Source: Bacillota bacterium
Lineage (GTDB): Bacteria; Bacillota; Clostridia; Lachnospirales; Lachnospiraceae
Direction of reading: 5' to 3'
Assembly: GCA_023408815.1 (NCBI GenBank)
Contig: JAEYJO010000064.1
Location: 1-64,000, forward strand
Length of the DNA stretch: 64,000 nt
Every line of letters begins with the position of its first letter. Positions within the stretch are counted from its first letter, which is position 1. The position numbers were made by a program, and so were the translations under genes. Shown piece by piece: positions 26,942-35,603 of the stretch. Below the pieces are notes generated by a model, which had not been told where the DNA came from, did no database searches, and saw only the letters and a list, made by a program, of their open reading frames with translations.

Positions 26942-28270
26942 ATGAGTAGAAAGTTCACATTTATAGGAGCTGGATCATTGGATTTTACGAGGGATCTGGT
27001 AAGAGACATCTTAACATTTGACGCATTTGACGACTGTCAATTCATGTTAATGGATATTGATGAGAAAAGACTGCAATATGCCGCGGAAGGTGTAAGACGT
27101 ATTATTAAGGCTGGAAAACATAAGGCAACAGTCCAAATGACAACAGACAGAAAGGAGGCATTAAGAGATTCGGATGGGGTATTGATTACGATACTTCAGG
27201 GAGGAGTAGATGTCTGGAGACATGATATTGAAATTCCTGAAAAATACGGGGTGGATATTTGTGTGGGTGATACAAGAGGACCGGCTGGTATTTTTCGTTT
27301 TTTAAGAACTGCACCAGTCATGCTGGATATCATTCATGATGTAGAGGAGGTTTGTCCTGATGCGATTATCTTGAATTACACCAATCCAATGGCTATGCTG
27401 GTCAGTTATTTGCAATCACAGACAAAGTTGAATGTTACTGGTTTATGCCATAGTGTGCAGGGAACTGCCAAAATGTTGGGAGAATGGATTGGAGCAAAAG
27501 AGGAAGAAATTAATTATTTGTGTGCCGGAATTAATCACCAGGCATTCTATCTTAAATTTGAAGTGAATGGAGAGGATGCATACCCTAGAATCTGGGATGC
27601 AATAAAAAAAGATGAGGTAGCAAATGAAGAACCTGTAAGAATAGAGATGATGGAAAGGCTGCATTATTTTCCTACGGAATCTTCAGGTCATAATTCCGAA
27701 TACAATTCTTGGTTCAGGAAACGAAAGGATTTAATCGAAAAATATTGTACACATGGAACGGGATGGAATCCGGGCGAGCATGCTTACATATTAAAAGAAT
27801 ATCTGAAAAGAGAGGATACCTGGGAAAAAGAGTATCAGGACTGGCTGGAATCTGGTCAGATTGATTTGGAAAGAGGAGAGGAATATGCTTCCAATATTTT
27901 TAATGCAATATTTGGAGATGGAACACCATATTTCTTTAACGCGAATCTCAAAAATAAGAACTATATTACAAATATTGAAGAGGGTGCTTGTGTTGAAATT
28001 CCAGTGGTAGCTACACAAAAAGGAATCACAGCAATCAAGCAAGTTACATTACCGGAGCATTTATCAATTATGGTAAATAATTCTGCTAAGATTGAAGAAC
28101 TTGCGGTCCGCGCGGTAATTGAAGGGGACCCGATGAAAGTATTTCAAGCGATTTTATTCGATCCTTTGACATCAAGTGTATGCAGTACAGATGAGATACA
28201 CAGCATGGTACAGGAAATGTTGATAAAAAACGAAAAGTATCTGACATATTTTAAATCATTAAAAATCTAA
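26942..28270 (+). CDS. Glycoside hydrolase family 4, alpha-galactosidase type
   Basis: A 442-residue NAD- and metal-dependent glycosidase. The N-terminal dinucleotide-binding motif is FTFIGAGSLDFT. The metal-site signature is C169-H170-S171-V172, the CHSV form seen in MelA-type alpha-galactosidases; other GH4 activities have different residues here. NYTNPM and GINHQAF are further family motifs. It would hydrolyse an imported alpha-galactoside or related glycoside in the cytoplasm. ATG 26942 is preceded by GAGGAGGAAAG. It is the first gene of a seven-gene operon with an uptake system, a sugar kinase, AgaS and GatZ/KbaZ, which suggests that the released sugar may be galactosamine- or GalNAc-like. 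That substrate is inferred. Confidence 0.9.
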   Translation: MSRKFTFIGAGSLDFTRDLVRDILTFDAFDDCQFMLMDIDEKRLQYAAEGVRRIIKAGKHKATVQMTTDRKEALRDSDGVLITILQGGVDVWRHDIEIPEKYGVDICVGDTRGPAGIFRFLRTAPVMLDIIHDVEEVCPDAIILNYTNPMAMLVSYLQSQTKLNVTGLCHSVQGTAKMLGEWIGAKEEEINYLCAGINHQAFYLKFEVNGEDAYPRIWDAIKKDEVANEEPVRIEMMERLHYFPTESSGHNSEYNSWFRKRKDLIEKYCTHGTGWNPGEHAYILKEYLKREDTWEKEYQDWLESGQIDLERGEEYASNIFNAIFGDGTPYFFNANLKNKNYITNIEEGACVEIPVVATQKGITAIKQVTLPEHLSIMVNNSAKIEELAVRAVIEGDPMKVFQAILFDPLTSSVCSTDEIHSMVQEMLIKNEKYLTYFKSLKI

Positions 28271-28285
28271 ATTCAGGAGGTAGGT

Positions 28286-29572
28286 ATGCGCAAATTATTA
28301 TGTAGTTTATTGGTGGTAGTAATGGTACTGAGTCTGGCCGGATGTTCCAGCAAAAATGAAAAAAGTGTAGCAGCAGATAGTGAGAAAACGGTACTGACTT
28401 TTTGGGGGCACCAGGAGGAATCCTGGAACAAATCATATGAGACAATTGCAGAACAGTTTATGAAAGAAAATCCGGATATCGAGATTAAATTGGAATTTTT
28501 CCCATATGATACGTTTGAATCAAAGGTTCAGACATCTTTAATTTCTCAAGATAGTGGCTGCGATATCTATGAATTATGGGGGGGCTGGGCCATAGACTTT
28601 GCACCGACGGGCGCTTTAGCTGATATTCCCGAAGTTATGACTAAGGAAATTTTGGATGACACCTATGCTCCGACAACGGGTGCTCTGGAATATATGGGGA
28701 AACTGTATGGAATGCCAATGGAGTTTAATAATGAATCGGGCGGAATGTTAGTAAATAATGCAATACTGCAGGAAAATAATCTTAAGATTCCTACGAGCTG
28801 GGAGGAATTGGTTGAGGAAGCAAAAACGGCTACGGTACGTGAAGGAGATATGTTTGCTATTAAGGGATTTGACTTTGCCAATTGGGATTCCGTAACTTAC
28901 CTGTTTACATCCATGATTCTTTCAAAGGGCGGTCAGTATCTGGCTGAAGATGGAACAGTTAATTTTAATACACCGGAAGCGAAAGATGCATTTGAGGAAT
29001 TACATAAATTAATTGTAACAGATAAGGTTGCTGATTTGGAAGGGCTTACCAGCAAAAGTGATATTGAGGGGTATCAGCAGGTATTTACCGGAACCAACTT
29101 ATTTGTTCCAAGAGGACCTTGGTCGGTAGCGGATGGAATCAGTGCTTTTCATGTTGAATATGGGAAAGAATTTGATTATGTGGAGATGCCATGGTATGGA
29201 GACAATACAGCATTTGCAGCAGAAACAGGATGGTCACTGGCTGTAAGCAGTAACAGTAAACAAAAGGAGGCAGCTTTTAAATTTTTAGAGTATTTTTTCC
29301 GGGATGATGTTCTGTTACAGCATAATATCCAATGCTCTCAGATACCGCCAAAAAAATCTATAGCACAAAGCCAGGAATTTATTGAAAAAATGCCATATAT
29401 GAAACCAATCGTAGGAATTCTTGGTAAGGCTCAATTTATAGGATATTTTAATACAGATGTATTTAAGGAATCTATTAATAATGCCTTTGTAGATTATTGT
29501 ACAGGAATAATAGCAACAAGTGAAGAGGCATTACAGAATGCACAGGATAATATAAATGCAAGTTTGAAATAA
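28286..29572 (+). CDS. Sugar ABC transporter substrate-binding lipoprotein
   Basis: A 428-residue family 1 extracellular solute-binding protein (maltose-binding type). The signal peptide ends in the lipobox LSLAGC with Cys20 as the lipid-bearing residue. TVLTFWGHQEE begins the mature fold, and FVPRGPWSVADG and the FLEYFF region fit family 1 binding proteins for oligosaccharides. It would capture the glycoside cleaved by the GH4 enzyme encoded just upstream and pass it to the two permeases downstream. No ATPase is encoded in this operon, so a shared MsmK/UgpC-type ATPase elsewhere is expected, as is usual for this class in Firmicutes. AGGAGG precedes the start. Confidence 0.9.
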   Translation: MRKLLCSLLVVVMVLSLAGCSSKNEKSVAADSEKTVLTFWGHQEESWNKSYETIAEQFMKENPDIEIKLEFFPYDTFESKVQTSLISQDSGCDIYELWGGWAIDFAPTGALADIPEVMTKEILDDTYAPTTGALEYMGKLYGMPMEFNNESGGMLVNNAILQENNLKIPTSWEELVEEAKTATVREGDMFAIKGFDFANWDSVTYLFTSMILSKGGQYLAEDGTVNFNTPEAKDAFEELHKLIVTDKVADLEGLTSKSDIEGYQQVFTGTNLFVPRGPWSVADGISAFHVEYGKEFDYVEMPWYGDNTAFAAETGWSLAVSSNSKQKEAAFKFLEYFFRDDVLLQHNIQCSQIPPKKSIAQSQEFIEKMPYMKPIVGILGKAQFIGYFNTDVFKESINNAFVDYCTGIIATSEEALQNAQDNINASLK

Positions 29573-29603
29573 AGGTGGGATCTAATTAGGAGAAAAAGCA
29601 TAG

Positions 29604-30479
29604 ATGAAAAATAATAAAATTGTATTAATCGTACTAATTCCCGTATTTCTTCAAGTGGGTATTTTCATAATTTTACCCATTGTGGGCGGCTTTATCATAT
29701 CTTTTATGGATTACAATCCATTGCGTGAAGATAATACATTTATTATGTTTGATAATTACCGGATATTATTTTCTGACGCCGCGTTCCTTCAGGCACTTAC
29801 GAATACATTGCTATTTGTATTGATTACCGTAACGGCTAATATGATTCTTTCGCTGACACTGGCACAGTTAATTACTACTTTCCGTTCAAACAAGACAAGA
29901 AGCTTTTTTAGAATGGTCTTTTTCTTGCCTTGTATTGCGCCAATGGTTGCTACGAGCGTGGTCTGGGCCAGAAGTATTTATTCTGTCAGAAATGGCTTGC
30001 TAAATATATTTTTTAATTTATTTGGAAGTTTAGGTGCAAATTGGCTGGGAGATCCTCATACAATATTAGGTTCTATTATAATCTTCACGTTATGGGCGGA
30101 TATCGGATATAATATAATCCTCTTTTCGGCCGGGTTGGATGGGATACCTGCTGAATTTTATGAAGCATGTAAGATTGACGGAGCAAATTCATTTCAAAGA
30201 TTTTTCCGGATTACACTTCCGTTGTTGGGAAGGACATTTGCCTTTGTAATTATTATGACTTTAATTTCTCATTTTAATATGTTTGCACAGTTTTCGGAAA
30301 TGGTTGCGAAATCCTCACCTCAAAATGCGGGGCTTGTACTTACAAGTTATATCTATAAAACAGCATTTGAATACAAGAATCTGGGGTATGCTTCTGCAAT
30401 ATCTATGGCACTTTTCGCAATCATTATGATAATCACACTTGTGCAGCAACGATTAAACAGAGTAGATTGGGAGTATTGA
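29604..30479 (+). CDS. Sugar ABC transporter permease (MalF/UgpA type)
   Basis: A 291-residue inner-membrane permease with about six helices. The first is residues 6-28 (LIVLIPVFLQVGIFIILP). The EAA loop that contacts the ATPase reads YEACKIDGANSFQRFFRITLP. It pairs with the MalG-type permease encoded 2 bp downstream to form the channel fed by the upstream lipoprotein. AGGAGAAAA lies before ATG 29604. Confidence 0.92.
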   Translation: MKNNKIVLIVLIPVFLQVGIFIILPIVGGFIISFMDYNPLREDNTFIMFDNYRILFSDAAFLQALTNTLLFVLITVTANMILSLTLAQLITTFRSNKTRSFFRMVFFLPCIAPMVATSVVWARSIYSVRNGLLNIFFNLFGSLGANWLGDPHTILGSIIIFTLWADIGYNIILFSAGLDGIPAEFYEACKIDGANSFQRFFRITLPLLGRTFAFVIIMTLISHFNMFAQFSEMVAKSSPQNAGLVLTSYIYKTAFEYKNLGYASAISMALFAIIMIITLVQQRLNRVDWEY

Positions 30480-30481
30480 TT

Positions 30482-31312
30482 ATGAAGAAGATAACGAATA
30501 AACAAATTGGCAAAGTGCTCATATTGCTAGGCTTATCTATTGTAACTGTAATTTTTTTAATTCCCTATTTTTGGATGCTCAGTAATTCCTTTAAAGGTAC
30601 AAAAGAATTATTAATGAATCCAAAGCACATACTTCCGGCTGAATTTACAGTAATGGGATACGAAACAGTTTTATTTAATTCCCCGTTTTTTATTTGGCTT
30701 AGGAATTCGTTGGTTGTTACAATAACGGATGTGATTGTAATTGTTTTTACAAGTGCATTGGTAGGATATATTTTCTCTAAATTCAATTTTAAAGGTAAGA
30801 ATATTTTATTTATGATTCTTCTTGCGACAATGATGGTTCCGGAACAGACGACCATGATACCAAAGTTTTTATTGATGAATCAGCTGAAATTATATAATTC
30901 CATTTTATCATTGATTATTCCTACTTTCATAAATGCTTTTGGAATTTATTTATGTAAACAATTTTGTGATGAATTGCCAAAGGAATTAATTGAAAGCGCT
31001 AAAATTGACGGAGCCGGCGATATGAAAATATTTTTTCGTATGATATTGCCCCAGATCAAGCCTGCATTGGGTGCATTATCGATTTTTACATTTCTTGAAA
31101 GATGGAATGACTATTTAAATCCGTTGATTTTATTAAATAGTGTAGAAAAGATGACATTACCACTTGCTTTGTCTTATTTTTCATCCCAGCACATGGCAGA
31201 TCTGTCGGCTACGATGGCAGCATCAGCATTGATTATGATTCCGTCCTCTATTGTATTTATTATATTCCAGAAACAATTCATTAAAGGAATATCGATGACA
31301 GGAATGAAGTAA
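30482..31312 (+). CDS. Sugar ABC transporter permease (MalG/UgpE type)
   Basis: A 276-residue permease. The first helix is at about residues 9-29, followed by the typical PYFWMLSNSFK. The EAA loop is ESAKIDGAGDMKIFFRMILPQIKP, and WNDYLNPLI and the closing KGISMTGMK are standard for MalG partners. ATG 30482 is preferred to an in-frame TTG at 30467 inside the preceding gene, because GGGAG then lies 9 nt upstream. It forms the transport channel with the MalF-type permease. Confidence 0.92.
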   Translation: MKKITNKQIGKVLILLGLSIVTVIFLIPYFWMLSNSFKGTKELLMNPKHILPAEFTVMGYETVLFNSPFFIWLRNSLVVTITDVIVIVFTSALVGYIFSKFNFKGKNILFMILLATMMVPEQTTMIPKFLLMNQLKLYNSILSLIIPTFINAFGIYLCKQFCDELPKELIESAKIDGAGDMKIFFRMILPQIKPALGALSIFTFLERWNDYLNPLILLNSVEKMTLPLALSYFSSQHMADLSATMAASALIMIPSSIVFIIFQKQFIKGISMTGMK

Positions 31313-31332
31313 CTCAAAATAGGAGATTGGGA

Positions 31333-32310
31333 ATGACATATTATATAGGAATAGATGGCGGGGGGACGAAAACCATTTTTTGTTTATTAAATGAGGAGGG
31401 GACGGTTCTTACTGCATATAAAGACGGAAGCGCTTCCTATAAACAAATTGGAATGGATGGAGTTGTTGCTCTTTTAGAAAAAGGTATTTTTCAGTTATTA
31501 AAGGAAGCTGATGTCTCACAAAATGAAAATATCTGGACATGCTTCGGGATGCCGACATACGGAGAATCGCGGGCAAATGATGAACTAATGGAATCATTCA
31601 TTAAAAGAAGGCTGGAAAAATATCATATAAAATTGGTTAATGACTGTGAAGTGGCATGGGCAGGCTCCTTGTTATTGGAGCCTGGAATTAATCTGGTTGC
31701 CGGAACAGGAACAATAGGATTTGGTAAAAACATACAAGGCGATTTTTTGAGCGCCGGCGGATGGAGTGAATATTTTTCCGATGAAGGTTCCGGCAGGTGG
31801 CTTGGTGTCAAATGCCTGGAATTATTCTCTAAGCAGGCCGACGAACGTCTGAAGAAGGGACCGCTATATGAAATAGTAAAAGAATATTTCAGTCTCACGG
31901 AGGATAAGGAAATAATAGATTTGTTTGAGAAAGATTATCAGCCCTATCGGAGCAAAATCGCTTTCTTGCAGAAACTATTGTTGGAAGCAGCTAAGCAGGG
32001 CGACCAATCGGCGATTCAGGCATATGATGATGCAGCAAAAGAATTGGCAATGATAATAAGAACTCTTTATATTCGATTGCAATTTCATGAAAAATGCCCT
32101 GTTTCTTTTTCGGGAGGAATCTTTAAAACAGGAGAACTTGTTGTGACTCCTCTAAAGAAATATTTATCTGATCTCAATATTACGATAGTAGAATCTCAGG
32201 GAAGTCCCTGGGTTGGTGCCGGATTATTGGCTAAATACTATGAAGATAAGAAAGAACCATGCAGTGCATTTATCAGAAAAGTAATAGAAACGGATTTTGA
32301 TATTTTATAG
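31333..32310 (+). CDS. BadF/BadG-type ATPase, N-acetylhexosamine kinase-like
   Basis: A 325-residue member of the BadF/BadG/BcrA/BcrD ATPase family, which includes N-acetylglucosamine kinases. The phosphate-binding loop is YIGIDGGGTKT at the N-terminus; NDCEVAWAG gives the catalytic Asp region and NLVAGTGTIGFG the second phosphate loop; SDEGSGRWLG is typical of the GlcNAc-kinase branch. It would phosphorylate the sugar freed by the GH4 enzyme, giving the substrate for AgaS downstream. Which hexose or hexosamine is used is not shown by sequence. ATG 31333 is chosen over TTG 31327 because AGGAG (31321-31325) then has correct spacing. Confidence 0.88.
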   Translation: MTYYIGIDGGGTKTIFCLLNEEGTVLTAYKDGSASYKQIGMDGVVALLEKGIFQLLKEADVSQNENIWTCFGMPTYGESRANDELMESFIKRRLEKYHIKLVNDCEVAWAGSLLLEPGINLVAGTGTIGFGKNIQGDFLSAGGWSEYFSDEGSGRWLGVKCLELFSKQADERLKKGPLYEIVKEYFSLTEDKEIIDLFEKDYQPYRSKIAFLQKLLLEAAKQGDQSAIQAYDDAAKELAMIIRTLYIRLQFHEKCPVSFSGGIFKTGELVVTPLKKYLSDLNITIVESQGSPWVGAGLLAKYYEDKKEPCSAFIRKVIETDFDIL

Positions 32311-32364
32311 AAGTAAAAATACAGATACTGTTAAATAGAAGATATAAATAAAGGAGAATAAAGT

Positions 32365-33525
32365 ATGATATTCGGATATGAAAAGAAAGAATTAGAGAAG
32401 TTAAATGCATTATGTACAGCAAGTGAAATTATGCAGCAGCCTGAATTATGGAGTGAGACATACCGGTTGATTGTACAAAATGAAACAAATATCAGGAGTT
32501 TTCTAAAAAAGCATGTAACAAAAGATGCAAAAGTTATTTTTACTGGTGCAGGATCTTCAGATTATATCGGAGATACGATTGTAAATTACCTATCCCATAA
32601 AATGAATGTACGTATGGAAGCAATAGCGACTACGGATATTGTGTCTAATCCTGAAGAATATGTGGAAGCGGATACAAAGACTGTTTTGGTATCTTTTGCA
32701 CGTTCAGGAAACAGCCCTGAAAGCGTGGGGGCGTATAACTTGTTTCAGGATCATGTAAAAGACATTGTGCAGGTGATTATCACATGCAATAAAGAAGGCG
32801 AACTTGCAAAACAGGCAGAAATGGAAAAAGACAATTTTGTTTTTCTTCTTCCGGATAAAACGAATGACAAAGGATTTGCCATGACCAGTTCCTTATCATG
32901 TATGATGCTTGCAGCACTTCTGTTTTTTGACATTGATCATCTCAAAGAAAATAAAAAATATATCGATATCATAATAGAGCAAGGAAAAGAAATATTGGAG
33001 AATCAATGGCAGGAAATAAAAAATCTTAGTACATATCCTGTGCAAAGATTAGTATATCTGGGAGCAGGTTGCTTCCATGGATTGATTCAGGAACTAGCAT
33101 TAAAAAATATGGAATTAACAAACGGAAGAATAGCTACAATACAGGAATCTATTCTGGGATTTCGCCATGGACCTAAAACATTTATGGATGATAAGACTAA
33201 TATTATAGTGTTGATGTCACAAAATGATTACACGAATCTTTATTGTAAAGATTTGATTCGGGAAATTCACAATGATAACGGAAATCACAGGCTTACGGTT
33301 TTTTCTTATAAAGATGAAAGGTCGTTAGTAAATACATGTGATACTTATATTACGGTAGCGGGAAAACAAATACCGGATAATTATGCATGCTTTAACTATT
33401 TGCTGTATGGACAACTATTAGGATTTTTTAATTCGCTTGAATTGGGAATTACACCGGATAACCCGAGCCCGGATGGCACTGTGAATCGCGTTGTTAAAGG
33501 TGTGACCATACATAAGTATGTATAG
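32365..33525 (+). CDS. agaS: SIS-domain AgaS-like ketose/aldose isomerase
   Basis: A 386-residue protein with two SIS domains, matching AgaS, the galactosamine-6-phosphate deaminase/isomerase of GalNAc catabolism. MQQPELW near the N-terminus is an AgaS hallmark. The first SIS site is VIFTGAGSSDYIGDT, the phosphate-binding region SFARSGNSPES, and the second domain has LGAGCFHGLIQELALKNMELTNG with ESILGFRHGPK. It should make tagatose 6-phosphate from galactosamine 6-phosphate (or an equivalent aldose-ketose step). It follows the kinase and precedes GatZ/KbaZ. No GalNAc-6-phosphate deacetylase is seen nearby. AAAGGAG precedes ATG 32365. Confidence 0.9.
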   Translation: MIFGYEKKELEKLNALCTASEIMQQPELWSETYRLIVQNETNIRSFLKKHVTKDAKVIFTGAGSSDYIGDTIVNYLSHKMNVRMEAIATTDIVSNPEEYVEADTKTVLVSFARSGNSPESVGAYNLFQDHVKDIVQVIITCNKEGELAKQAEMEKDNFVFLLPDKTNDKGFAMTSSLSCMMLAALLFFDIDHLKENKKYIDIIIEQGKEILENQWQEIKNLSTYPVQRLVYLGAGCFHGLIQELALKNMELTNGRIATIQESILGFRHGPKTFMDDKTNIIVLMSQNDYTNLYCKDLIREIHNDNGNHRLTVFSYKDERSLVNTCDTYITVAGKQIPDNYACFNYLLYGQLLGFFNSLELGITPDNPSPDGTVNRVVKGVTIHKYV

Positions 33526-33598
33526 GGGTCATAAGGTATTTTACCCCCGGATACCCTATTGACTCTAGTATCATGGAGATGATTAGAGAGGAGAAACT

Positions 33599-34921
33599 AT
33601 GCAGCATCCATTAAAGGCAATGATAGAGAAAAGGAAAAGAGGAATTCATTGTGCAGTGCCGTCATATTGCACTGCAAATGAACTGGTTATTGAAGCTGTG
33701 CTGGAGGAAGCATTAAGACATGATGATATTGCTCTGATTGAGGCAACTGCGAATCAGGTAAACCAATTCGGGGGATATACGGGAATGAAGCCGCCTGATT
33801 TTGCAAGAATGGTTCTCGCGATAGCGCACCGCATCGGTTTTGATGAAGCCAAAATTATATTGGGAGGAGATCATTTGGGTCCTTTGACATGGTGCCGCGA
33901 AACAGAAGAAACGGCGATGAAAAAGGCGGAAGTATTAGTGGCCTCTTATGTAAAAGCCGGATTTACCAAAATACATCTGGATACCAGCATGAAATTAGGT
34001 GATGATCCAAAAGAAGAAAAATTGCCGACACGTGTAATTGCAAGTCGTGGTGCAAGGTTACTTAAAGTGTGTGAAGAAACTTTTAAAGAGGTGAAGAAAC
34101 TGAATCCTCATGCTGTGAAACCGGTATACATCATTGGAAGTGAAGTGCCAATACCGGGAGGAAGCCAGGAAGCGGAAGAAGATGTAATGGTCACAACGGT
34201 AGAAGATTTTGAGGACACAGTGGAAACGTACACAGATGTCTTTCAGGAATATGATTTGGAAAATGCATGGGATGATATTATTGCAGTTGTTGTACAGCCG
34301 GGAGTTGAGTTTTCCGATTCATCAATTTGTAAATATAATCGAATGAAGGCAAGAGAGTTATGTATGGCATTGAAAAAATATAATAGTCTTGTATTTGAAG
34401 GACACTCCACGGATTATCAGAGTGCAAAAGCTTTGCATGAAATGGTGGAAGACGGTGTCGGAATTTTAAAAGTAGGTCCGGCACTTACATTTGCACTTCG
34501 GGAAGCACTGTTTGCCTTGAATAAAATGGAAGAAGAACTGATAGATGAGGAAAGCAAGTGTTCTGGGTTTATCCAAGTATTGGAGAAGGTAATGCTGGAA
34601 AAACCGGATAACTGGAAAAAGCATTATCATGGATCAGAGAAATATCTGAAATTGGCAAGAAAGTACAGTTTTTCTGATAGATGCCGTTACTATTTAGGAG
34701 AAAAAGAAGTTACTGAATCGATAGAACTGCTTTTTCATAATCTTAATATGGTTGAAATCCCGCTAAATATGTTATATCAGTATATGCCGGTTCAGCACAA
34801 GAAGGTAAGGGACGGGATTCTTAAAAATACAGCAAGATCATTGGCGAAGGATGTAGTTACATCTATTATCTATGATTATGAGTATGCATCAAAAGAAAAT
34901 TATGAAATAGGCTGGTCATGA
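33599..34921 (+). CDS. kbaZ: Tagatose-bisphosphate aldolase non-catalytic subunit (GatZ/KbaZ)
   Basis: A 440-residue GatZ/KbaZ family protein. Diagnostic stretches are IEATANQVNQFGGYTGM, ILGGDHLGPLTW, HLDTSM and VFEGHSTDYQ, with a normal family length. In Escherichia coli this subunit stabilises the catalytic class II aldolase GatY/KbaY, and together they split tagatose 1,6-bisphosphate. No catalytic partner is adjacent; class II aldolases lie 18 and 28 kb downstream (53512 and 63329). It is the last gene of the operon. GAGAGGAG stands before ATG 33599. Whether it works with those aldolases or alone is not known. Confidence 0.9.
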   Translation: MQHPLKAMIEKRKRGIHCAVPSYCTANELVIEAVLEEALRHDDIALIEATANQVNQFGGYTGMKPPDFARMVLAIAHRIGFDEAKIILGGDHLGPLTWCRETEETAMKKAEVLVASYVKAGFTKIHLDTSMKLGDDPKEEKLPTRVIASRGARLLKVCEETFKEVKKLNPHAVKPVYIIGSEVPIPGGSQEAEEDVMVTTVEDFEDTVETYTDVFQEYDLENAWDDIIAVVVQPGVEFSDSSICKYNRMKARELCMALKKYNSLVFEGHSTDYQSAKALHEMVEDGVGILKVGPALTFALREALFALNKMEEELIDEESKCSGFIQVLEKVMLEKPDNWKKHYHGSEKYLKLARKYSFSDRCRYYLGEKEVTESIELLFHNLNMVEIPLNMLYQYMPVQHKKVRDGILKNTARSLAKDVVTSIIYDYEYASKENYEIGWS

Positions 34922-35210
34922 AACAAATCGGTACCTGATATGCCCAAACAGCTTGGCAACTGTGGCAAATATATAAAAGACTAGGGAGCGTTGGCATTAT
35001 ACCTTCGATCCCAGATTCTTCTTTAATCGTCTGTACTGCTCGCATTCTGACAAGCAGATCACTTCAGGTGCAGAAATTGCAATAGGTCGATTATTCAGCA
35101 TTCCTTTTATAGTGACTTACGAGGAAGAACACCGCTCTTCCCAACAATATGATTAAGGAATATGTACTAACAAAGTGGAGAAGATAGGCTGTGCAGGAGG
35201 AAGATAAAGG
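34922..35210. other. Intergenic stretch without a recognisable gene
   Basis: Between the GatZ/KbaZ stop and the decayed CoA-binding module there is no frame with a ribosome binding site and no clear terminator. The minus strand holds a 34-codon frame beginning MLNNRPIAISAPEVICLSE (about 35102 down to 35001) that may be a remnant of a gene I do not recognise. The stretch reads as decayed sequence. Confidence 0.45.
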
Positions 35211-35369
35211 GATTTAAAACAAATCATGCAGGAAAATGTATTTGCTGTTCGGAGACACGATAGCGCAGAACTATTGGAATATTTAGATCAAAATAAGCTT
35301 CCGTATATTCAAGAGTGTTTATGGGCCGGATTAAAACTACCTGTGAAAAGATACAAAAAAGATTATTAG
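35211..35369 (+). pseudogene. CoA-binding-domain protein remnant, left copy
   Basis: The 53 codons read DLKQIMQENVFAV, jump to AELLEYLDQNKLPYIQECL and end in a degraded tail at TAG 35367. These are the two ends of a CoA_binding_2 (YccU-like) protein, normally about 130-140 residues. The middle, including most of the nucleotide-binding fold, is gone. A second, less reduced copy is at 51600-51881, in the same orientation and followed by the same terminator. It cannot be functional. Confidence 0.8.
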
Positions 35370-35398
35370 GACATATTAAGGGTACTCTGAATTATGTA

Positions 35399-35449
35399 AA
35401 CCTTCGAGCTGATGTAAGATAAAATTACTCAGTTTGGAGGTTTTATTTA
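35399..35449. terminator. Terminator in left repeat copy
   Basis: AACCTTCGAGCTGA (35399-35412) pairs with 35429-35442 (14 pairs, several G-U) and is followed by TTTTATTT. It is the counterpart of 51921-51971. Confidence 0.75.
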
Positions 35450-35512
35450 TGTCAAGAGAAAGCGAAAGTCCACAAAAGGAGAAATGAGAAGAAATAGAGT
35501 GAAAACCGTTAA

Positions 35513-35603
35513 ACTTATTTTTGATTGGCAGAGAAAGGTATTGTGTTGGTGCGTTCAGCATACGGTCTATAGCAAAAGCGGCAGAACCTAATAGCGTTAG
35601 CTA
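35513..35603 (-). pseudogene. 3' fragment of a ROK-family regulator gene
   Basis: The minus strand encodes LTLLGSAAFAIDRMLNAP followed by TQYLSLPIKNK, nearly identical to the last residues of the intact ROK regulator at 52036-53271. The stop codon has been lost and no other part of the gene remains. The fragment is cut where the AraC gene ends. Confidence 0.85.
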
